A DNA stretch of 64,000 nt, from positions 27,528,001 through 27,592,000 of the forward strand of contig NC_091967.1 in assembly GCF_036711975.1 (NCBI RefSeq), given 5' to 3'. The stretch's first letter is position 1; each line of letters opens with the position of its first letter. The notes under the pieces were generated by a model, which was not told the DNA's origin, ran no database searches, and saw only the letters and a program-made list of their open reading frames with translations. Position numbers and translations under genes: made by a program. Positions 58,301 to 64,000 of this stretch are shown here, piece after piece. The stretch is from Onthophagus taurus (Eukaryota > Arthropoda > Insecta > Coleoptera > Scarabaeidae).

Positions 58301-61300
58301 CCATTTATGTACTTTGTTGCTTACGTGGGACACCTGTATATTAAAAATGTTATTATATGTATAGTACGTATATTATAACATTTTCTAATAGAGCTAAAAA
58401 ATGCGAATTTAATGATACCTTGTAATCAAATATTGGATAATTACTTTTTATTATACAAATTAATACATAATGAAAAGTGTGACGCACGTAATGTTTAAAC
58501 GATGCACCTTAAAATTTTCGCAGGACGTGATACGCGTTTTTTTTTAGTTTTGCTCTATTCATTACATTGGTGAAGTATCTCATGTACATTTCAATTTCAT
58601 CTAAAAAAATACGCGTTAAAAAAATATCATAGAACACAATGTGCTCCCAATAATATATTGGACACGAGGCGTAGATTCAAATTCAACTGTTCTACTTCTT
58701 AAGTTAGAAAAACCAAATTTGGCATACTTTATGAGTGTACCGAGAGTATTAATTGATAGCAAGTTGAAACCAATTGAGGCATTTCAAAGGGTTGATTAGG
58801 GGTGATGGTCCCCTAAATTTTGAATTAAATTGCACATGAAATGAAGTAGTAATGTATTAAATCCGCCAAAAGGTTAAAAAAATCTGTCAAAATTTAGGGT
58901 ACCATCACCCTTAATCAACCCTTTGAAATGCCTCAATTGAGTTCAATTTGCTACCAATTAATACCCTTTGTACACTCATACCGTATACCAAATTTGGTAT
59001 TTATAGCTTAATGTATTACGAAGATATTGAACTTTTCAAAAATTTAAGACCCAACTTTGAAGGCCTATGAGTCCTCAGGTGTACAACTTAGTTACGTTAA
59101 ATCATCTTAATTTGTTATCCTCTACATGTTCGTGCTCTGTGTCGGTTCTTATGTAAATCACCCTGTATAACAAAGAAACGGTTTTTTTGAGATATCTAGT
59201 TAGCCATGCATTTCATTCAAAAAATAAAAAGCTCTTTAAATTGAGTTTAAGAAACTGCAATTCTTTCCCTATTTAATCATCTCTCTATCTCCGCTAGTTT
59301 TCGAAATCTCCATACTAGTCATGGAAAAAAACTCACCCAGTATAGTTGGCAGTATTGTCATTTAATGTTTTTGATCCTTCTTGTGGGACATCAAATATTC
59401 ATAATCTGACCAAAATTTCTTGTGTCACTTCGTTTTTTTGTAATTTAAGCTTCTTCTTCTAGATTATCTCAAAGCTCAAATCTATTAAATTGTGATTTGT
59501 TTTATTGCGTTCAACCATTAGTGGAAACTGACACGCACATTTTGGAATCGGTTGAAGCGTCTTTAAAGAGCGGCGATGAAGACGAACTCTCACGAACTTG
59601 CTATTTTTTTATGGATATCCTAATTCGTGACTTTTCCCCACAAGTTTTTCTTCAATTACGGACCATTTTAAAGGTATTTATTAATTTTTTATTAAAATAT
59701 GTATTCTAATTTGTTACTAGTTTTAATAAGATGAATTTTAGGAACTCGAAAATATTTTTATTTCGAATGATTCGTCCGAAATCAAATTAATTGTAGCCAA
59801 GTGTTTTTTAAAGTTTACCAAAGCATTGCGTTGCCATATTAATTATTGTTCCAATCCTGCAATGCATAATTTAATGTTTAATGTAAGTATTTATTAATAT
59901 TAATTACTTAAGTTAAATAAGTAACTGGTGTTTAAGAAACAAATTTTTGAGAAGGCTGAGCAAGAATTAAAAAATGAATGTGCTTGTGATAAAAATACTG
60001 TAATTATTTATTGTTTACAAAATTTGCAATGGTCTTTGGAAGAGTTCTTATCAGTTAATGGTTTAGGATCGAATTTAATACATTCTGAAAAGGTATAAAA
60101 ATTGGTTACTTTTGATTTCCATAAGATTTCTTAATTTAACTTATTATTGCAGCTACATCTTTATATGGTGTTATTACAATTAATCTATGATCTTGTTCAT
60201 ATTACAAATCAGTTTTTTCAAGCTAATAAAAAACTATTGAATCTATTAAATAAGACTTTAAATAAATTTGCTCAAGTTATTTGTAAGATTTCGTAAGTAT
60301 TTAAAAAGTAAGAAATACTTATGTAATTAGTAAAACTTTTTTTAGATTAAGTATAATTTGTGCAGATTATAATCAGCAGCTTTACATAATTTATATAAGT
60401 TTAATTATAACGTTTTTAAACATTTCAAAATTGTTACTGCCTTCAAATTCTAATTTATATTTTGGACCTGTAAAAGAGGTTTTAATCACGATAGCTTCTG
60501 ATGTTACTATTATGCTTTTTTATCCACAAATTTATGATGAAGTGTTAGAATATGCGCAGGTAAGTACATATAAAGGGATAGACTTAATGCTCGAAAATGT
60601 TTAAAATCGAAAATAGGTTTATTATTCGAAAGATTTTTTTGCATTGATTGGAATACATTTTTCGATCATAATTGTACCCTTTATCAACTTCTCCACATCT
60701 TATTTACCCTTGGTTGTGTTAACCCAATGGGTAAAAAGGATTTAAATCCAATATAATAAAGATAACATTTGTAGCTTATAAAACTCGAAAATTTAAACAA
60801 CTACCTTTCTCTAAAAGATATTTACGCCAGTTTTTTGACAGCGGTAAAACTTTTAAGAACCAAAACTAATGAGGCGTGCGATATTAAAGAATTTAATATG
60901 GATGATATAAAATTGGCTTTGAAAACTTGGACTTTCTATAAAGATATGCGAATTGCGAATATATTTTTGGAGAATACTGTTCAAGATGATGATTTTAATG
61001 GTGTGGTATTAGCTCTGATCTGCTCTTTTTGTAATGTCGTTTATTTTAGAAATGTTATGTAGTTTATTAGCTCATAAAGATATTGGTCTAAAATTAAAAA
61101 TGTATAAAATGCTGTTGGATAAGTTCACTAAAACAATGGGTCCAAATATGTGCATCAAATCTACAATATTAAAAAATAGTAACATCGAATTTTTATTAAA
61201 TTGTAAAATTTTCAACAAAATAATTTTGGAGGGGTTATCTTCACTGGATAATGACGTAAGTATTTTATTCATTTTTATTAAATATGCATTGATTTACTAT

Positions 61301-61577
61301 TTACTTATGCTTAATAATTTTCCATTAAATGCACTTTTTTAGATTGTGAGATAGTATTAATTTTTAGGTTCGTCAAACTGCCGAAAATATTTTACTCATC
61401 GTATTCAAATCTTCAACGGTAGTATCAGAAAGTATTTGGCGAAAAGTTCTCGAAATAATTTTGTTGACGTTTCCGGCTTTAGCGTGTTTTGCAAAGGATA
61501 CGTCATCATTAGGTCAATTAGTTCTGGATATTGTTGATCCAGATCGAGGACAATCTATGGGAATGACATTAGATTCT
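49364..61577 (+). CDS. RTTN: Rotatin (centriole protein, Ana3 orthologue), exons 1-12; 3' part outside window
   Basis: Exons: 49364-49406, 49474-49661, 49769-50055, 59463-59673, 59742-59882, 59937-60092, 60153-60292, 60346-60559, 60617-60730, 60818-61000, 61050-61255 and 61368-61577, then a donor GTAAGT. Start ATG 49364 gives MNDHYISKTHISKL and, after splicing, HKLLEVRERALKNILSKI. This is the diagnostic rotatin N-terminus (ISKL.H.L.EIR.RAL.NILSK). The rest is an all-helical armadillo-like repeat protein, as in the family (CSMKNFILELIGTTLK; FPALACFAKDTSSLGQ near the end). Rotatin acts at centrioles and basal bodies, where it is needed for building full-length centrioles. Phases agree across junctions, except that exon 9 (60617-60730) needs one extra base: the run of seven T at 60634-60640 shifts frame, after which IDWNTFFDHNCTLYQLLHIL is readable. 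The exon 10/11 intron (61001-61049) is short and starts GTGTGG. Intron 3 (50056-59462) holds ~9.4 kb of transposons. Confidence 0.85.
50221..50590. repeat. MITE arm (family A), left copy
   Basis: AGGGTGATTCACATAAGAGC begins a ~360-bp block. It includes CAAAGTTGGGTCTTA and CATTTCAAAGGGTTGATTAA and recurs, mostly inverted, at 58690-59165. Confidence 0.75.
50629..50840. repeat. 212-bp palindromic MITE
   Basis: AACTAAAGACACGTATTTCG at the left is mirrored at 50820-50840. The arms (~95 bp each) also share the pair AAACTTGACAAATAGG / CCTATTTGTCAAGTTT near the centre. Confidence 0.85.
50841..51364. other. Intronic repeat-like DNA, unassigned
   Basis: No recognisable ORF. The short frames at 50956 and 51151 lack any domain signature. 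Confidence 0.4.
51365..51997 (+). pseudogene. Pogo/DDE-type transposon fragment, 3'-truncated
   Basis: It begins CAGGGTAATTCAAATTCGAC after a TA. Near its right end the plus strand reads HMKNWLQNVYFPNTGPKSLL, then LLDCWSGHCPEIITN. This is the catalytic region of an insect pogo/IS630-type DDE transposase (LLLLDSWSGH holds an Asp). It is cut off at about 51998 by the mariner-like copy in opposite orientation. Confidence 0.65.
51998..52790 (-). pseudogene. Mariner-like transposase copy 1, decayed
   Basis: Reading down from the ATG near 52785, frames change repeatedly. FVYGFANGNLAEAAREYRRR is the N-terminal HTH. FCRWIANAIANNRNFLNSIM and MWTDESCFTRRGIVNFHN follow, the latter with the first catalytic Asp. 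Then come a VWVGV-like block and 'RMAHTICRS' near the end. It parallels copy 2 at 62791 segment by segment. The part between HTH and DDE (about 50 residues) is missing. Confidence 0.75.
53010..53359. repeat. 350-bp MITE with TAAGTA duplication
   Basis: TAAGTA lies at 53004-53009 and 53360-53365. The ends are inverted but imperfect (ATCGAGATATACTATGTTTACT against ATCGAGATACATATAATTTACT). The centre carries the pair GCCTCCCCCACCCCATAAC / GTTATGGGGTGGGGGAAC. Copy 2 shows the unoccupied sequence. Confidence 0.75.
54831..54892. repeat. 62-bp TTAA-flanked MITE
   Basis: TTAA at 54827-54830 and 54893-54896. CCCTTTCGCGAC is mirrored as GTCGCGAAAGGG. It lies in the foldback centre. The pattern suggests a piggyBac-type non-autonomous element. 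Confidence 0.75.
54960..55345 (-). pseudogene. LINE reverse-transcriptase fragment at the foldback centre
   Basis: On the minus strand, YGFRGPANDI (near 55325) is followed by GVSQGSILGPLLFVIFINDQ (about 55178-55119). Then come NYADDTSLVIT (about 55090-55058) and, further on, WFSRNKLAMNG. These are reverse-transcriptase motifs 4-6 of a Jockey/I-like LINE, including the YADD catalytic box. About 125 codons remain. It has no start and is embedded in an element of a different class. Confidence 0.85.
56516..58189 (+). mobile_element. Mariner-like element (second family) with decayed transposase
   Basis: The inverted ends share ATGTAACTACTGTTTTACCATATTCAATTGC (left near 56536, right mirrored at 58153-58189), with TA at the edges. 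An inner pair AAATCTTCACTACATGTCC / GGACATGTAGTGAAGATTTG extends the match. The transposase is on the plus strand at 56925-57960. Confidence 0.75.
56925..57960 (+). pseudogene. Mariner-like transposase with frame breaks
   Basis: N-terminal HTH text (STSLAQRVYRERYRNARRPS) lies near 57000-57050. LFSDEATFKSNGLVN, with the first catalytic Asp, is near 57380-57420. The open frame at 57587-57799 has MIFQHDGAPAPYFRDV with the second Asp and PARLPDLTPRDFFLWGYV with the third acidic site. At least one stop and two frame changes occur. It belongs to the same broad group as the copies at 51998 and 62791 but is a different family. Confidence 0.8.
58190..58689. other. Intronic repeat-like DNA, unassigned
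   Basis: GGGACACCTGTAT at about 58328 looks like a mariner-type end. No ORF is seen. Confidence 0.35.
58690..59165. repeat. MITE (family A), palindromic copy, left arm truncated
   Basis: It ends CACCCTG before TA at 59166. Its two arms (58700-58830 and 58840-59000) are inverted around 58835 (for example GGTTGATTAGGGGTGAT / ATCACCCTTAATCAACC). The outer arm pairs with 50221-50590. Confidence 0.8.
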
Positions 61578-61728
61578 GTAAGTAATTGAAATAAATGTTA
61601 TTCCTATATTTTTGTGTAGAATTGGAACATGGATACTTCTTAATGTGTTGAATCAAAATATATAATTATCCAATTAAGTAACACCACACTTACTTCTTTT
61701 AAAATTTATTTTAATTTACTGTATTATA
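61578..61728. other. Start of rotatin intron 12, no gene
   Basis: AT-rich DNA after the GTAAGT donor. Confidence 0.4.
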
Positions 61729-62111
61729 CTCGTCCACACCAAGATCCGGAATTACAACCTCCATAAATTGTAGACCTCTGTTTCTGTGCGGTTTCTACGT
61801 GAGATGAGACGGAGAACCCCGTATAGTTTAGAAAGTCAGGGACGTACCAACGAATTTCTTTGAGTTCATTATACTTAACTGTATTGGTCAGTAAACTATA
61901 TAATAATAATAATATTAATAACATCGAAAACGTAAGCCTAAAGCCCGAACTTAGAATCACTATCAGAAGGGATTTCTTCATCACTATCTGATTCTGCTAA
62001 ATTATGCTTATGCCGTGCCTGATTTGTGTGAACCCAAAAGACACCTCTTTATTTATGACTTGTTTATGTACACCATCATAAATCGAAATTCCGGATCTTG
62101 GTGTGGACGCC
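61729..62111. repeat. 383-bp TA-flanked MITE in rotatin intron 12
   Basis: CGTCCACACCAAGATCCGGA at the left is mirrored at the right (TCCGGATCTTGGTGTGGACG), with TA on both sides. A minus-strand hydrophobic frame at 61984-61724 is not supported by any motif. Confidence 0.8.
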
Positions 62112-62115
62112 TATA

Positions 62116-64000
62116 CAGGTGTTTCAGGTTTTTGTAGCAGGACTTTAACAGTCGATAGATCTTTTAAAATTAGCACAAAATCTTCGTATAAACATAGGAT
62201 GACAAATGCCTTGTTTTGAAGATACAGGGTGTTTGAGTTAAATTTTTTAATTGATTTTTATTTAATATTACACGTGTATTTCAACAGATTCTATTCAAAT
62301 TTGGTATATTATGGAGTCCGTTTTACTATAGCCGGTAGAGTGCGCTCTGTAACGTATTCTTTACGGATTAAAATAACAATAACTTTTCTGACAGTATACT
62401 TTTTGGCTTTTTGAATAAAAATTCTTATTCTCGGTACTTTTTTAAGCAAAAACGGTACTCTTATCAAAATGCGCTAAAGTTGATCGTTTTCAAGATAATT
62501 CGTTTTTTATTATTCGATATAGACCAATTTTTTTAGAGAATTGTTAAAGATAGGTATAATAATGTTTGCCATTGAAACAAAGTAGGTAAGTTCACTAATA
62601 TTTTAGTTTATTGCATCAAGTGTAGCAAATCACCAGTAGTTGTTGATCAGTGTAAATTAATTTTTCTTATTCGTTAACGTGTTAAATTCAATTTTCTTAT
62701 TTATTAACGTGCTAAATTCATTACTGTTTTTCCTAATCAGGTCAAACTGTTTTTTTTCCACTTTTTGTTTGCTGCATAAAACTTTATAAAATGCCGTTTA
62801 TTTTTCCTAACCAAAAGTTAGCGGATATTCATTTTGTTTATGGGTTTGCAAATGGAAATTCAGCAGAAGTAGCCCTAGAGTATAGGACAAGATATCCACA
62901 TAGAAGACATCCGCATCCTTCTGTGTTTGTGAAAGTGCATACACAAATAGTTGAAAATGTCTAAATAATGATGGGTAGATCGTAATAATGACAATGTTAG
63001 ACTGCAAAGAAACGTTAGAAGAAGAATTTTGCGTGAGTTCGACAATGACCCCACTGCGAGTGTTAGAAGAGTTTCGAATGCCTTACGAATTTCTAGGGCG
63101 CGTGCTTATCGCCTTTTAAAACATGATCATAGACATGCTTATCATTTACAACCCTTGCAAAGACTGCAACCAGTCGATGAAGAACGGCGTGTAACGTTTT
63201 GTCGGTGGATTGCTAAAGCATCAGCGAATAATCGAGATTTTTTAAATAATGTAATGTGGAACGATGAATCGTCTTTCACAAGACATAAGATTGTAAACTT
63301 TCACAATTTACATGTTTTGGTATCCCTACGCAATTCGGCCACGAAACTTCCAACATGAATTTAGTGTCAACGTCTGGGTAGGTGTTTATAATAATCATCT
63401 TTTAGGGCCATACTTTTTGCCACCACAACTAACCGTTACGGCGTTCTTGTGGGATGTGTGGCATGACATTGATTTAGCTTTCAGAAGAAAGGCCTGGTTT
63501 CAACTTGATGATTGTGCAACTTATCATGGTAGGGTGGTAAGAAAATGGTTGGCGAGACAACCATTTTCCTGCAAGATGGATTGGTCGTGATGGACCAGTC
63601 GCATGGCCCCACGATCAGCAGATCTTAATGCTTTTGACTTTCTTGTTTGGAGATATTTGAAAGGAAAATTGTATGAGACACCTGTTCCCACAAGGGATGA
63701 ACTTTTGATAGGATTAGGAATGCTTGTCCGACGAATTACTTATCGAGTAATTAAGAATTATGCAAGCAAAATTTTTTACATTTTCAGCAATTTATTTAAT
63801 TTTTTTCTTTTATTATTTAGATTAAAAAACATTAATAAACCAAAACATTAGTTAATTCACCTACTTTGTTTTCATGGCACACATTATTTTAACTATCTTT
63901 TCGATAAGAGTACCATTTTTGCTTAAAAAGTACACAGAATAAAAATTTTTATTCAAAAAGCCAAAAGGTATACTGTCAGGAAAGTTATTGTTATTTCAAT
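62116..64000 (+). mobile_element. Mariner-like element (family M), copy 2, runs off the window
   Basis: The left end is CAGGTGTTTCAGGTTTTTGT after TA. The left ~480 bp form a very long terminal repeat, whose mirror (inner part) appears at 63850-64000 (TAACTTTCCTGACAGTATAC and so on, inverted). The transposase lies on the plus strand between them. It provides the uninterrupted sequence for the insertion sites in copy 1. Confidence 0.8.
62791..63770 (+). pseudogene. Mariner-like transposase copy 2, frameshifted
   Basis: The start at ATG 62791 gives ADIHFVYGFANGNSAEVALE, an HTH shared with copy 1. The frame at 63029-63358 has TASVRRVSNALRISRARAYR (second HTH) and FLNNVMWNDESSFTRHKIVN with the first catalytic Asp. 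At 63312-63590 are VNVWVGVYNNHLLGPYFLPP and AWFQLDDCATYHGRVVRKWL (second Asp). At 63603-63851 is APRSADLNAFDFLVWRYLKG (third acidic site). Stops and shifts near 62960, 63340 and 63592 separate the pieces. All catalytic blocks remain, so this is the best-preserved copy of its family here. Confidence 0.85.

Noticed and set aside
61724..61984. Hydrophobic 86-codon minus-strand frame resembling a membrane protein
   Set aside because: It lies inside a TA-flanked MITE, begins and ends at its edges, and shows no conserved motif.

Overview
This is animal nuclear DNA, most likely from an insect and possibly a beetle. It has AT-rich introns, GT-AG splice sites, BEL/Pao, hAT, P-like, PIF/Harbinger, pogo and Tc1/mariner elements, and animal-type single-copy genes. 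No rRNA, tRNA or CRISPR array was recognised. The order assignment is inference from protein resemblance only.

Three host genes are visible. (1) At the left, plus strand, are the last three exons of a leucine-rich-repeat surface protein (1631-7658). It ends in a cysteine-capped LRR domain and a hydrophobic tail that looks like a GPI signal. (2) On the minus strand is a complete seven-exon INTS13/asunder gene (Integrator subunit 13), from 42031 down to 32748. Its exon lengths sum to an in-frame 2028 nt. (3) On the plus strand is the 5' part of rotatin (RTTN/Ana3, a centriole assembly protein), with twelve exons from 49364 to 61577; it continues past the right edge. INTS13 and rotatin are divergently oriented, about 7.3 kb apart.

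Almost everything else is transposable-element DNA, stacked as elements inside elements. The 10.3-23.4 kb block is an outer inverted-repeat element. It contains a BEL/Pao LTR retrotransposon, which contains a MULE-like element inserted exactly at the gag start codon and a PIF/Harbinger element. The Harbinger element contains a 2.9-kb foldback element, which contains a further hexamer palindrome. The 23.8-32.6 kb block holds hAT, pogo, mariner-like and P-like (THAP) elements. INTS13 intron 4 (about 7 kb) and rotatin intron 3 (about 9.4 kb) are filled by nested mariner-like, Tc1, hAT, foldback and MITE copies. The INTS13-rotatin intergenic space holds two hAT elements and a pogo element.

Many insertions can be dated relative to one another because target-site duplications are intact. 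They include 8-bp hAT duplications at 26959/27757 and 42346/45474, a 10-bp duplication around a foldback at 53747/56352, and TA duplications around Tc1-type elements. The transposases seen all carry stops, frameshifts or deletions, so none looks able to act on its own. I did not find a convincing new gene system. The most unusual items are the foldback elements with tandem-repeat arms (one holding a LINE reverse-transcriptase fragment at its centre), the start-codon-regenerating insertion in the retrotransposon, and a one-base shift in a rotatin exon.
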